A program made the position numbers and the translations under genes. Shown in pieces: positions 26,398 through 38,717 of a stretch of DNA of 64,000 nt (within the stretch, counting starts at the first letter, position 1; each line of letters opens with the position of its first letter). Location of the stretch: contig SCHM01000003.1 in NCBI GenBank assembly GCA_004123355.1, forward strand, positions 4,359,058 to 4,423,057, in the 5' to 3' direction. This stretch comes from Amphirosellinia nigrospora (lineage: Eukaryota; Ascomycota; Sordariomycetes; Xylariales; Xylariaceae). The notes below the pieces were generated by a model. It was not told the DNA's origin, searched no databases, and worked only from the letters and a program-made list of their open reading frames with translations.

Positions 26398-27551
26398 CTA
26401 ACCAGTCATCCAGGCGGCCGCTCTTCTAGCGCCAAATGTAGTAGCTAGTCGGAGGCCGCTTGAACCCATGGGGAAATAACTGACCAGATACCATAGCAGG
26501 CACGCAATCTGGATGAGCGCAGAAATTAGGGTCAAAATCGTATTGTGAAGCTAAGACAGTCAGTTGTTGCACGAGGAAGTAAACTACGGGACTAAGAAAC
26601 TTACACCAACTGAGAAGTATATAGTGAGCGCGATGGATCCGAAATATGCGGCGGTAAAGGGAAGACGGGAACCTGAAGTTAGATGTTGTATATATGGTCT
26701 AGGCCCCATTACTGCCCCGAATGAGGATATGAAAAGAATCGAGCCGAAAGACCAACTACAGAAAACATTTGAATATTAATAAGTTGGTCATATTGAAATT
26801 GTGGTATTAAGAAAAAAGAGCCGGCAAGGTATGATGATGTCATAGATGGTGATTTATGTTGAATCAAGCTTGGAGAATCAGGGGAGACATTTGTGCCAGT
26901 CCACATGACATTGATGCAAAAGCGGCTGCTTGCATATATGCACTATATCTTGACGGCAATCGGCAAATATATCTTGGTAGGGCCACGGGAACGGAGAGCA
27001 GGATCGATGAATGTTAACGGGAGTCGGACTTACAGGATTACGAATTTACGAGGCTTGGTCATGAGGACTGGCCAGAGGGCGAAGCAGAGAACGAAGCAGG
27101 CGAGAGCGCCCAGGTTGCAGCCACCAAAGATGAGTAACCGGTCCCAACGGCTCACTAGATAATATCGGAGGTCTTTGGTCAGCCTATTCAGTTCTGGTGG
27201 GTCTTTGACCATGTGCATAGTGAAACATGGCGCGCGGTAGATGCGCATGCACAACCATCAGGCACACCTCTCGGACAACGTTTGGAACTACCAAGGTTCG
27301 ATGACGTAGATGAGACGAGGAGACTCACGAACAAACCAGCCTTCTTCTTCATCGCGACGGTTGCTTGCTGGTAGGGGAGCACCGGCACCCTCGGTCGTGG
27401 GTAGCTGTACGTAGCCGCGGTCCCCAAACGGATTTAGCGACTTGATGGATGATAGCAGGCCGGTCTGGGATGCCGTGTTGACGGGGTAGTCGGGATCTCG
27501 ACGAGACCATCCTAGAGAGTTCATAGACTCCCGAAATGAGGCAGAAGCCAT
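26398..27551 (-). CDS. SFT2: Sft2, Golgi/endosome vesicle-transport membrane protein
   Basis: Sft2 is a small four-span membrane protein of the late Golgi that assists retrograde fusion of endosome-derived vesicles. Four exons can be joined: 27551-27329, 27154-27034, 26755-26605 and 26550-26398. They sum to 648 nt, 215 residues plus stop, with frame kept throughout. Exon 1 gives MASASFRESMNSLGWSRRD and GLLSSIKSLNPFGDRGYVQL. Exon 2 gives LSRWDRLLIFGGCNLGALAC and KPRKFVIL. Exon 3 gives MGPRPYIQHLTSGSRLPFTA and YFGSIALTIYFSVG. Exon 4 gives LHNTILTLISALIQIACLLW and the conserved end YLVSYFPMGSSGLRLATTFG. Hydrophobic stretches fit four transmembrane helices. Intron 2 is long for this locus (278 nt). 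The gene shows no frame error. Confidence 0.94.
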
Positions 27552-27576
27552 CTTAGCGCTCGCCGCGTCTGGGTGT

Positions 27577-27605
27577 CGAAGTGTCGAGGTGTCGAGGCGT
27601 CAAGC
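27577..27605. repeat. Degenerate short tandem repeat (GTGTCGAAG/GTGTCGAGG type)
   Basis: Three near-identical 9-10-bp units (GTGTCGAAG, TGTCGAGG, TGTCGAGGCG) lie just upstream of the SFT2 start codon, in its presumed leader. The meaning is unknown. They could be binding sites or simple slippage. Confidence 0.5.
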
Positions 27606-27929
27606 AAGGGCTAGAACCAGAGTTGGTAACTAGGTATTCGTAAGTGGTATAGAACGCGGAAATGTCGGTTTCGGTGTAGTACGGTGGATTGCAAGGAGCC
27701 AGTACTCGGATCCGACGTCGCCCGGTAAGTGGTGTAGTTAGGTGTGTCGAATGACCCCTTTCGTAGGTTGAAAGTGGGAAATAGAAATGGTAGAGTCGTA
27801 GTGCTGATGTTGTCTCGAGGTCGCGTTAGTGGTGTGGCCATCGCCGGAAATGTGGACCTTGTAGCTAGTGATTGGTTGGTTTCTATCTTGGCTGCCTATC
27901 TTTTATCATGTTATCAACAGTTAGTCTAG

Positions 27930-28184
27930 CCAGAGTGGGTACACCAAAACACCACACACATACCCCGGCCCTCTTAAATGCTGCTACTTTGCAGTCGAAT
28001 AAAACAGTCAAATACAACAATGGAAATAAATTGAAATATGTTTCTATAATATATAACACCTAAATAACAGTTTGTGTTTTTTCCCTTAATTTTAAGATTT
28101 TATTTGTCTGTTTGAATCGACTGCAAAATCATAGAGTCTAAGAGGCTGGGGTAAAAGTGTAGTGTTTTGGTGTACCCACTCTGG
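27930..28184. mobile_element. Foldback MITE with about 85-bp inverted arms and TCTAG target duplication
   Basis: The left end starts CCAGAGTGGGTACACCAAAA and the right end is its reverse complement, ending TTTTGGTGTACCCACTCTGG. The pairing extends inward with mismatches through TACCCC-GCC, TCTTA and TTTGCAGTCGA-AAACAG-CAAATA, so arms cover about 27930-28016 and 28099-28184. The loop is about 80 bp and AT-rich. The 5-bp TCTAG is directly repeated at 27925-27929 and 28185-28189, as expected for a target-site duplication. There is no coding capacity, so it must be non-autonomous and moved by a transposase elsewhere. It sits about 380 bp upstream of the SFT2 start. The superfamily is not assigned: a 5-bp duplication is unusual for Tc1/mariner (TA) or hAT (8 bp). 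Confidence 0.8.
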
Positions 28185-28189
28185 TCTAG

Positions 28190-31100
28190 CCAAGGCGCCA
28201 AGGCTTGCGGATCTATGCGGATGCGTGGTCAGTGCTCACCCGCTCTCTCTATTGGCTATAATAGGGGCGGCCTCCCAAGGTTGGTGGATAGAGCACACTC
28301 AGATGGAAATTTAAGCCAGTTAGGTATTATAAAAACGACGACTTAATCAATGCCTGTGCTGTACCTACCTAGATACCTCGTAGCCTGTTTTGTGCAGTAA
28401 TAGCTACCTTTATTTCATGACGTAATACCCGGTAGATTCTGCGCCAGGTTTCAGAAACACCAAATTTCTAGATAATACCAACATTTTGTCTCACAATAAC
28501 CCATCTCTCTCTTTTCGATTAGGACACTCACATATGGTGCAACCAAACATGCCATCTAAGTGGTATATGTCGACTAAGACAGATAGGAACTCCATAAATC
28601 CAAGCGCCGCCGCATCTTGATTCGTGGGATTGGCGATCTGATCTTAAGGTAGGTGTGCACTCCAAGTACGATCAATTCAAGGTGAGGGTCGTACATACAA
28701 TTTCACCTACCTACTTGAGGTATCTGGGGTCAATATAAGGACGCTATTCGTATGTAACAGCAGGGTTCGTGCATATGCACGGCGGGAGCGCGGTAGCACC
28801 ACCACTTAGGAGCATTTCTATTGTAAGGGACGGATTGTTCGTTATCACATACTGGAAAAATGGTGGAGTCTTGGTCAGTCTCGAATATCTCTCTATGTAT
28901 CACATTAAGTCCTTGACTATAGCCGTCCCTCTTAGTCTAGTACGATTTTTCACCTATACACATCGGGCGACAGATCGTGCTCTCGGTAATAGTACTGATC
29001 AAAGTTCAAATTTTGGACTAGGATAAATCCGCACGAGTTGCACGGCACGAGATCTCGTGATTGGCCCATGTGAGTTGGGGTTGCAGGGAGGATCCGCCGA
29101 GTCAACCTGCTCGATGCTTCGAAAGGGTTGGGCGATCGCTGTCGGCAAGCGGCAATTCCAAACTCCACGGTTGTGCAGCTGCATTCTCTAACGCAGAAAA
29201 GGCCCCGTTGCGTTACATCGAGCCATCACGAATATCAGCCGTTGTGACTGTGTCTTGCACGTTGATCCGCTGCCTCCGCTAGACCAAGCCACGCTATGCT
29301 ATACCCAGTAGCATCAAGGAGATCTACCCCTCCAAACCCTCCCCCAGACGGTAAGGTACTTCACATACCCCTCATACTGTTGTACTCCTGCTGCCATAGC
29401 TAGCTCATGCGACGTTTCACTCCAGGACGCCGCAACCGCAGAGTATTCGTTGGGGTAAACGAGAAATAGCTGGCGGGCAAACCAGTTGGTTGAGCATAAC
29501 ACACCTTTGAGAGTTGTGGTGGGAATGGGGGAGTTTGGAGGGAGCTAAGAAACACCTCGTAAACGCTATGTGGACCTATCTCTCCATCACAGCTCTTGTG
29601 TTCTACTTAAGCTGACGCGTTATTAACACCGACGTTCTACGCACTACTATGCTGTGCCTATTCTAAGCCATTAGTACAGTGCTATGATGTACATGTAGAT
29701 AGGCAAATCGGGCATGGACGACTTTGGGTATCCAAATGTGGCGAATGGCGTGGCTGCTGCTTCGTGTGCTATCGCCATGGTTTGTCAGTCTGATGCAGGA
29801 TCTCCTTCACTCGGCCAAGTAACGGGTACCTTGCGCAAGCGACTGCCGTCGCACCTCTGGCGTTGCAAGCTGGGTCAGGTTTTCTTGGACAAGCCCCGGA
29901 CAGCTTCCTCTATTACTGGCCCATTCAAGGACGACGGGAGCGAGTCGGATGGAAGCGCTTCAATCCAGTTTTCTTTGGTCTTCTTGCTCTGAACGGAACA
30001 GATCGACTACGCAGCTCGCATAGTTTCGAAATGCCATGTTCCGTCTCGCGATTCCCATGGTAGTTGATTGCGCAGGCTAAGCAGCAGAGGTGGCATCGTG
30101 GCTTACCCAATGGGGGTTGGCTGACTATGGCAGAGTCACGCGTCCAAGGCTTGCCCTCCTTCACAGCCCAGGAAACCCACCTTATTACGCGATCTCGACG
30201 ATAAGATATACAAGCCGGCTTTTTCCCACATCCAAATGAGGAAAGAGAGACCTGGGGGAAAGGGAATCGTATTTCCCCTTCACTGACCCTCCTCACACCA
30301 CCATGACTACGACATACCACACCACTCTATACTATTAGGGTGTCAAGAGTCAGGAGACGCATACACCGCCACGGTTGACGGATAGCTTGGAACAAATGTT
30401 CGAAGTGGGAACATAGGCATCTCTAGTGGGATGGAGAGTGTATGTCCAGAAATGTGTGAAGGAATATGCTGTCTGATGTAGATAGCTAGTTAGTACTATA
30501 AAAGCTATTATCCCCCCTGGACGAGCCGAGACCAAGTAAAATATGAAGGATCTCTTTCGATACATTTTCAACTCTTTTAGAAGGACACTACCTGCATCCT
30601 AAGACTATACTAACCATTCCTTTTCTTGAGTACTTGAGAAGTTGAGAACATTTCATATTCCACAACGGAGTGCATATACTATCTTGAGCTGAGACAAACT
30701 TAACCCAGTGAGTTAGTTTATGTATTTACAATCTACTAAGAAACAGAGAGAGAAGCCTGGCAGAACACTAACTATTGTCGAGTCTGTTTATGAACCAACA
30801 TCGACAACACCGAGAACGTCGAGCAGCACAGTCGGATCAAGGACTCAAAGTGAACGCACTAGATAGCGCAACCTCCACGCTACCGACGACGACGACGACG
30901 AACCACGGTGACTAAAATAGCCTTGGAACAAGAGCAAGCGATTTGACGGTGCCCGAGAATCCCAGATTGTTGGCAACAGAAGGAGCTACTAAGACGGCAA
31001 CGGAGGCACAATAGTGCACTCGATCGGAAATCGGAGCTAAGTGAGGAGTACTTGGACTTCCAAGATTCCAAGACTTGGACCCACTTCCACTTCCCACCTC

Positions 31101-32712
31101 ACCAGGATTTGACTCATTCTCTGGTTGATTTGGTGTGGCTGCCCAGCCATCCAGCTGCCCGCCCTTGTCCGCTATCCACCGTCCCTAGGTAGGTACCTTG
31201 GAGCTCACTGTACGGGATCACCCACCTTCTTATTCTCATAATTAAGCCCGCGGCCCGTTCACTTCAGCTCCCCTGCCCTGCCCGCACCCCGAACATCCCA
31301 TCACATTACACACTACTGCAACCACTTCTTCTGTCGCTCAACTGTCAATAGTGCATTTGCATTTGCACCATTCTTATTCACCACCATCGGACATATTGTT
31401 CTTTGCCACCATTTACCAAGACAACGATCTTCTAACACTGCTGGTGCCTAGGCTATCTTCAGAGTCCCTACACCGTAACTTTATGGGCCAGACAATACAC
31501 CAAACATACTTCCAACTGTATTGGCTTCCGAGATCGCAAGTCCCCGTCCCTAGGCCCTATTGATCTGCCACCGAGGGATCTGTGCAGCCATCCCAGTCCA
31601 ACCGAATAACCTACAGTACACTAGGCAAGGCAAGGCAAGGCAAAGCAAAGCATCCTGGTCTTTGTCGTAGCCTGTTAAAATAACCCATACCGCTGCTCTA
31701 TTGTACACCACCAGTGTATCGGGGTTACCTTTCTTCTGCCTGCCTGCTTTGGAGTCCTCGCGAGCCGTTTATTGCTTGCTCCGCCGCACCACACCAGTGA
31801 CTTTGGCTGCCGAGCTGCTCGCTAAATAAGTTCAGTTTCGCCAAACATAGCCAGCGAGATACTTCCCGAAAAGTCGCCTCCACAAAGCGCCTCGTACCCT
31901 GGACCTACACTACCTTTTTAAAAAGGTACGAGAGGCTGATCCGGCGTGTCTTCGCTCGTCTAGCTATACCGCATTTACCGCCTCAGCCATTCCTATTCCG
32001 AGTTTCATTAACTCTCCATCCCCTCTTTCATCGCTTGTTCTCCTCTTCCTTCACTCGACGTCTATAACTACCTAGCCGGGACGGCACCGTGGATTCGTGT
32101 GCAACCGAGTAAGAACCGATTATAGCCAACTTAGGTAGGTTGATTGCAATCTGACCTATCCCCTCACCATAGCTCCCTCCCCTTGTCGCCCATTCTCACC
32201 TCAGAAGTGCACCAACGGGCCAAGCACGGTCGCACTGATTGGGTCACCCATCACTGCATCTCCCTCCCCTCGCAGGCTTGCGTTTGTGCCACCCTCTTAC
32301 CGCCTTTCATTCTTATTGTCCCTAACATAACCCTTCCTTCTTTTCTCTGCACCACCTGCGCCCATTCCCAACTTAGCCGACGCATCCTGACATCAATATT
32401 TGTTAGATCATATGGCTTTATAGCCCAACGCCGCTTCCTTTCTAAAACCTAATAGGGTAACAGCAGTAAGTACCTGATGCTTATTTATTCCGTGCTATTT
32501 TCGGGCCCCCCGTTTCACGCGCGCGATGCCCTGTATCTGTCCACTGTGGTGGCACCCGTTATTCTCTTGCCCCAAGGTCTCGGATGTGTGGGGCTGACTC
32601 AGTTAATCTCCCACAGCATCAGTTTCCCGTGCGACGAGAAACGTAGGAATTTCAAGTCGTTGTTTGCGGTATGACATATCTCGCAACCAACTTTAGCCAC
32701 ACACACGATACG
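28190..32712. other. 4.5 kb without a recognisable gene; right part is the leader/promoter of the bHLH gene
   Basis: No protein family is recognised in 28190-30600. From about 31250 to 32700 the plus strand is pyrimidine-rich and contains several short upstream frames, as in long fungal 5' leaders. The nearest short frames before the bHLH start are at 32144-32452 and 32477-32674. A GGCAA-type tandem repeat lies at 31623-31651 and a (CGA)n tract near 30888-30902. A CTAGGTAGGTACC motif occurs near 31185. Confidence 0.5.
31623..31651. repeat. Short tandem repeat GGCAA/AGCAA
   Basis: Pentamers GGCAA and AGCAA are repeated five to six times in the presumed 5' leader or promoter of the bHLH gene. 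It is a simple repeat; no function is claimed. Confidence 0.75.
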
Positions 32713-34289
32713 ATGGCACAGCACGGCTTTGGTCACTTCGGTGGAGGCAGAATAATGGCGGAAGCGTGGACCCAAGTGATTTGGCCACGGGTGCTTACGG
32801 GACCTCGTATTCGAACAATTTCAATGGCAATAACAGCACCTCCAACGGGTTCTTCAACGATGATGAACTACTAGATACTCTTGGTAGCCCAGTCGACCGC
32901 ATGCCTAACCAGTCGAATATGCACAACCAAGGTCAAGAATATGGTGGCGTGAATGACATGAACATGGGCTTTGGCATATACACCCCGCAACAAAGTAACC
33001 CAGGGATGCAAATGGACCAGTCGCATATCAACGGTTACTCTCATACTCCAGATGGCGACCCGATACAAAGTCCATTTGTCCACAGCTTCAACCAACAACA
33101 ATTCCGGCAGATCCAGCACCCTCACTCTTTCGGGAATTCGCTCCAATCTCCCGTTTCATACTCCGGCTCGCCCTTGGGGAACTCCGACTTGAACCACGAT
33201 GGTGGTGACCCTAATTATCTAAATGCGAAATCTCACGCACAGATGTCTCAAAGCATGCAGCGAAAAGCTTCGAACACTAGAAGCCCGCTGACGAATAAGA
33301 CTGCCGCCGCTATGTCGGCACTATCAATGAATCCTCGTGAGACAGGAAGCTTTGGTGCACAACCTATTCGGACGCCCGGAGCTCACCACGAGAAGTCTCC
33401 GTCTGCGCAATGGATCCATACACCCAATAGCTTGTCATCCTTTCCTGGTTCTGGGTTCTCTTCCCCGTTACAACACGGGATGCAAAGCGCTCAGATCACA
33501 GACGTTCTACTTAAAGGAGGCACATCCATGCCGACCAAGCTCAACAACCCCGCTAATGTCTCATCACAAGAAATGAAGAGGAAGCGACGTCGTGAATCTC
33601 ATAACCTGGTTGAACGTCGGCGCCGCGACAACATTAACGAAAGAATACAAGATCTTAGCAAACTGGTCCCTACTCACAGACTTGATGACGAGAAAGTCCG
33701 TAAAATGATTCAAAATGGAACACCAGTATCACCAAGTCTTGCTGGAATTGCCAGTCCAGGACAGGCAACGTCAGGATTAGCGGGCCCTGGCGCCAAGCGA
33801 GCTACAGGCGCGGGTAACATAACAACAGGTCTTCCGCTTGAAGACAAAGACAAAGGCCCCAATAAAGGTGACATACTTAACGGTGCCGTAAGCTGGACAA
33901 GAGACCTGATGTGGATGCTACACCTTAAACTTCAACAGCAAGAGGAGCTTATCAACAACATTGTGGAGCTGGGCGGCAGAGTCCCCTTCTCAATCTCTGA
34001 TGACGAGAAGCGGATGCAGACAGAGCTGAATGAGGCGTGGGACAAAAACGAGCCCCATATATTCTCATACAGCCGGTTTGCGGGATCTGGTCTCCGTGTG
34101 CCTAACCACACCGACTACAAGGGAGATGCCGTCGATGGAACTGAGCCTACGGGGATCTCAGTCAGTCCTGAAGACCTGGCACATGATATGGACGACAATG
34201 GTGTCTTCTGGGAACAGGATGATGATGGCAGTGGTCCTGTTACGTCAAACTTCAAAGAAGAAGACGAGTACATGGATTTTGAAACATGA
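32713..34289 (+). CDS. bHLH transcription factor with long loop (Rtg3/GlcD-gamma-like), one frame break
   Basis: The ATG at 32713 gives MAQHGFGHFGG. One missing base near 32743-32750 then separates it from the rest (QNNGGSVDPSDLATGAYGTS). Adding one base gives 525 residues without introns. The N-terminal 260 residues are Asn/Gln/Ser-rich and probably disordered. The basic region and helix 1 are KRKRRRESHNLVERRRRDNI and NERIQDLSKLVPTH, with the E-R-x-R residues expected for E-box binding. Helix 2 (KGDILNGAVSWTRDLMWMLH) begins only after a loop of roughly 65 residues. A leucine-containing coiled coil (LKLQQQEELINNIVELGG) follows, so it is a bHLH-zipper dimer. Long loops occur in fungal Rtg3-type proteins, hence the tentative subfamily. 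The end is acidic (EEDEYMDFET). It is convergent with NPR3. Confidence 0.86.
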
Positions 34290-35309
34290 GTCATCTGTTC
34301 ATCATTCTTGCAGTGCAATATCCTTTCTAGGCATCCATTCCCTTTCAGTCTTTTCCAGCATTGCTGCCTTGATGCGCAACAATTCCTGCATATACCTTGA
34401 ACGTCATTCTGGGCATTTTCATGGAGGCGAGGCATTTTTATCGCATTCATAAGGTCGTTTCGGCGTGGGTATGGGTCGGATCACCAGAATGCCAATTCAA
34501 TTTGCGGGAGAAACGGATCATCTTTCAATTTCGTGTTAGGCCTGGCTTTCATGGGGTTTAAAGGACTTCCCTTGGTGTTTATTCCTTTCATTATCACTCT
34601 TTCATTTATGGGCATCTCTCTACAAGATCGGAACGGATTGTTTCTATGATACCTTGGAGAAATACGGAGTTTTAGGTGATATTTCTAGGGCGCGCATGGG
34701 CGTTTGCCACTTTTCCTTTGCTCAATGCACCATCTATTTCTTTCTTTTCTTCTTTTCCATCATGTTTCCCAGACTACAGATGATATCTGAGCCCAATGTA
34801 GCGTGCCATACTTGAAGCATATTTAGTTGGCATTTTAATACTCCTGTACCAGGTCCCTTTGAGAGGGGCTGGCTCCTAGGGTAGATTATATATAAGATCG
34901 GAAGAACAGAACTGGTTTATATGCATACATATATCATTGTGATATCTCGTTTCTATCTGCCTTTGGAACCCTAAATTGCCAGGTAATTTAACAACATCGA
35001 AGGTCCCACGCATCTCGACCATTTTGCTCACCTAAGTCTCTCGTTTGTGAGCTAGGTACTGCGTGGACGAACCAGGAAAAACTCATTGCCGCCCCTATCC
35101 ATAAGTGAAATCTTGATTGTTGGGTGCTATTCTCAACACCTATCGTCTCTCACTGCTCACTATTACCCTTCTTCCACTTATGTCCCCAATTACACTGGGT
35201 AGTGCAGTACATCAGGTAGAGAGAAAGAATAAGAGTATTCCTTTCAATACATAACGCAACCACCCACCCACACGCACACTCACACACTCACCTTCTCCCT
35301 CTCGCCTGT
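34290..35309. other. Convergent intergenic region (bHLH and NPR3 3' ends)
   Basis: About 1 kb between two converging stop codons. It should hold both 3' UTRs and poly(A) sites. Short frames only. AC-rich and CT-rich runs near 35260-35300 (CACACACTCACACACTCACC type) lie just beyond the NPR3 stop. Confidence 0.55.
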
Positions 35310-38152
35310 TTAGAAATGCCGAATGCAAATCAGGTGTGCTCGCTCATAGCAGTCATGAGACCCCAAGCCTCCTTACGTTTCTTGATCTTCATCTTATCAC
35401 TACCGCCCCCACCTCCTCCTCCCCCCCCGCGCCTACGTCGTCCCCACCCAGCCCAAGACGATGCGCTCGAGCGCGGCGCGGCCGTTGAAGTACTTCCAGA
35501 AGACGGGCCAGGCGGCGCGGACCTTGGGATCGGTGAAGCGCCGCCCGATGGCGGAGAGGTAGAAGGCTATCCTTGCCCGTGGCGCGCCGCGCGTCGACGA
35601 GGACGTAGGGAGACAGGTGCGATAGGTGCGCCGAGGTGTTGAGGGAGGGGTGAGGCGTCGATACGGGGACCGGCTTGCGCGCGAACGCGGCGCTGCGCTC
35701 ATAGGCCGCCTGCGCCTCCTTGTCTGCGATGCGGCTGAGGCGCGCCGCGAGCGCGATCCGCTCCCCTTGCGTCTGCGCTACCTCGGGCGGCGAGGCCGAG
35801 GCGGAGGGCGGCTCGGAGTGAGACGGCGTCGTTGGGGGGTAGATGTCGAAGAGAGAGGATTCTGGGGGCCCGCCGGGATGCGGGAGGAGGGGCTTGATGA
35901 AGATGGTAGGCCCAGACCCCCAAGGTTGCGAGGCTTGCTGATGAGGCGGATGGCTCGAGGGTCGTCGTCGATGCGGAAAGGGAGGCGCTGCTGGCGCGCA
36001 CGGTTGACGTGGAACCGGCTGGTGACGAGGGGCGGTATTGGTAGAAGCGGCGATCTCGATGGTCGAACTCCTGCTCGAATCCCCTAGGCTGTGCGTGGTC
36101 TTCCTGCTGCTCTTGCTCCGCGCTCTGATGATGCTGCAGCAGCGCCCTCTCGGCCTGTCTCTGCTTCTCCTTCTCCTTCTTGCTCGCCTCCTCCTGCAGC
36201 GTCTTGAGCTCCTCGGCCTCGAGCTCGTACTCTACCTCGTAGAGGATCTCGGGCCACACCACGACGTAGGCGAAGGTGCAGAGCTGCGTGACCCAGCCGC
36301 CGCGCATGAGCCACGCCAGCATCTGGAGGTACGTGGGGCGGTGGTTCTTGGACGGGCAGAACCACTTGTAGGGCGCGGGGCCACCGACAGCTCCGCGAGG
36401 AAGTCGGCGAGGTGCGGCGCCAGAGGGAAGACGCGCGCCAGGCCTGGCTGGCGCGTGGGAGGAGGCTGGGGTCAGCATTAGGCGACAGGATGTACACGTC
36501 ACGCGCGTGCAGGGGTGGGATCGCGATCCCGCGCCGCCAGAAGATGAAGTGCTGGGCGTATTTGCGGACTTGGGCTGGCGAGAGACCGCTGCCTTGGCTT
36601 ATTTGGTGGAATCTAATGGTGGTAGTCGTTAATGAATTGTAATTTCCTCGCCCGTAGGCAACCGGCAAATTTCGCGGGAATTTCGCGGATACGGAGGTTT
36701 AATAAGAAATTGTAGGAAGGATGCGGAAAGGATAGAGGAAGGATACGAATACGTACGACATAGTCGGCTTCGAGAGCCTTACGAACTCAACCATGCCGGC
36801 GGTGGCCTCGTCGGCGTCAGCCTGGAGCTCGGTAATGATCTTCTTCTCGTCGCTCATGAGCAGCAGGCCGAAGTTCTTATCGAGGAAGAACGGGTCATTT
36901 AGGCTGTCCTCTTCGACAAAGTAGTTGGCCGTCGTAATCCACAGGCCGAGCGTGCTTTCAGCCTCTTCCTCAGGCGGTAGGTCTGTAAGGCAGAAGGGAC
37001 GGGATCTGCACCGAGTGGGCGATGGTGCCTTCGGGCGTCTCGAGCTGTAGCGCGGCAATCTTGTTCTGCGACACAGCGTCGTAGATGTCCTGCATGCAGG
37101 CCGCGAGAGACGATGCTTCTAGGATCTCCCTCCAGAGCACGCTCATCTTAGTTTCTACGCGCAAATGGTCATTAAATAGCCGCCACCGTAGTTGTTTCGC
37201 CGTTTCAGGAGAGTATTTTCCGGTTGCGCCAGCGTGGTATATGAGACTTACTTTCTTCCCGATTCTTGTCTTTCAGTATCAGTATGCGCTTTGACTCTTT
37301 CCACACAAAGTCAGTCTTCTGCTGGCTGTACTTAAATAGCTTGTTGATCTTTCTGAGGATGTGCGTGTGTAGCGTCTCGGCCAGCTCCTTGGCCTCATGT
37401 TTCTTCGGTTTCAGAATGAATACAAGGTTAAACATAGTCATGCCGCTCTTCTTCTCCTCAGCCTCATCAAGCCCGTTCCCATTCCCACCACTGCCGCCCG
37501 CGGCCTCGTCGGCCGTCGAGAAATCCTTGCTTTGGATTTGCGGCACGTCGACGGCCAGCGTCACGGAGGGTTGGCCGTCTTTGGCTCCTACGGGCTCGGC
37601 ACCAGCCTCAGGCGACTTCGGAGGCCGGTTCTTGGGCTGGCGCTTCTTCTTGCGCCAGACGCCGTTCTCCGGCACGAAGACGGGCGTGGTGACGAAGCAC
37701 AGCTGGTCAAGCGACACCTGGAAGAGTCGCTTGTGGAAGGCCCGTGAAGGGGTGAGCAGGCTCTCGAGGTCCCTCGTCGGATAGCCGGCGACGTGCTCCC
37801 AGGGCACGATGTGCGACCCGGTCTCAGTTTCGAGGTGGTCGTCGTGGTTCCAAGAATGCAGACCAGACGCATTGGGCAGCGGCCCAGATGAGGCATCGAA
37901 AAAGGGCGGCCCGCCGAGCTGGTTCAATAGAAGCTCATCGTCGTCGTCTAGCTCGTCCTCGCTCGAGCCCGGCGCCGGCGTGACACGCTGCTTCTTATTG
38001 TGTTTTATCTGCGGCGGATAGTGGAAGACAAAGCGAGGCCCGTCGCGCGAGCGGTTGACGACCAACGCCACGCCGAGCAAGTTTGAGGCGTTGGGAGAAC
38101 GGGCGATGCCATTGGTGGCGACGTCGACGGTGGTCAAGTCGTCGGTGTTCAT
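35310..38152 (-). CDS. NPR3: Npr3, nitrogen permease regulator 3 (SEACIT/GATOR1 subunit), many frame breaks
   Basis: Npr3 with Npr2 and Iml1 restrains TORC1 when nitrogen is short, at the vacuole membrane. The start at 38152 (MNTDDLTTVDVATNG) precedes the longin-like N-lobe: LLGVALVVNRSRDGPRFVFH and GMTMFNLVFILKPKKHEAKE. Exon 1 is 38152-37252, exon 2 37154-36757 (KTKMSVLWREILEASSLA, EAESTLGLWITTANYFVEED) and exon 3 36612-35310. Exon 3 holds LSPAQVRKYAQHFIFWRRG, HRPTYLQMLAWLMRGGWVTQ and GRRFTDPKVRAAWPVFWKYF. The C-terminus KRKEAWGLMTAMSEH is followed in the next frame by LICIRHF and a stop at 35310-35312. Frame breaks lie near 37000, 36430, 36379, 36030, 35570, 35450 and 35335, mostly in GC-rich or homopolymer sequence. 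The family match is continuous across them. A pseudogene is possible but less likely. A glycine-rich stretch precedes KMKIKKRKEAW. Confidence 0.86.
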
Positions 38153-38717
38153 GTCACGCTGTATTATGCAGACGACGGCCCACTTATCGCAACCTCTAAT
38201 GGAACCTACCTCCCTACCTTGCAAACAACCTTGAAGCTATGTATCTATAATGTAAGTGCTCAATGATGTTTGGTTTACAGTTATGAATACCATCATTTAT
38301 AGATCTCATATCTAATTAATGTCTTGACAGGCCACGGAGTGAAGTGCCCAAGTTCGGTACTTATCTTTTTCAATTGACTTAGTTAATGTTTGGAATGTTG
38401 ACGTCTCATTCAAATTTTAATTATTTTTATCTCTTTCTTATCTTCAAAATTGTATTCGTGTATTTAAAGTCATAAACAATCCCATCGGTAGACATCAAAC
38501 GCCATGTTTCCATTCTCTAATAACCAGAATGGCTTCATACCCTGCCTCAGATCGCAGCCCATGTCTATGGAAGCGTGGCATATACAGTTACAAGATGAGA
38601 TGTAGTCGTGATATTCATAACGTCGTCTCGTGTCCTTTCCCGACCCCTCCAGTGCACGCGGCCGCACATACTGCTCAGAGGGAAGGAAGGCAATGATTTG
38701 CCATCCCGGCTCTTGTG
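38153..38717. other. Intergenic region, no gene seen
   Basis: This 565-bp AT-richer gap holds the NPR3 leader/promoter on its left and the 3' end of the GPI-type gene on its right. The sequence AACCTACCTCCCTACC lies about 50 bp upstream of the NPR3 start. No gene features were found. Confidence 0.5.

Noticed and set aside
29714-30320. Overlapping frames on both strands near 29.7-30.3 kb
   Set aside because: Both are moderate in length but lack domains, splice structure and plausible composition.
35310-38152. NPR3 as a decayed pseudogene
   Set aside because: There are many frame breaks, but conserved residues are kept on both sides of each one and splice sites are intact. The same error type hits essential neighbours, so sequencing error is more likely.
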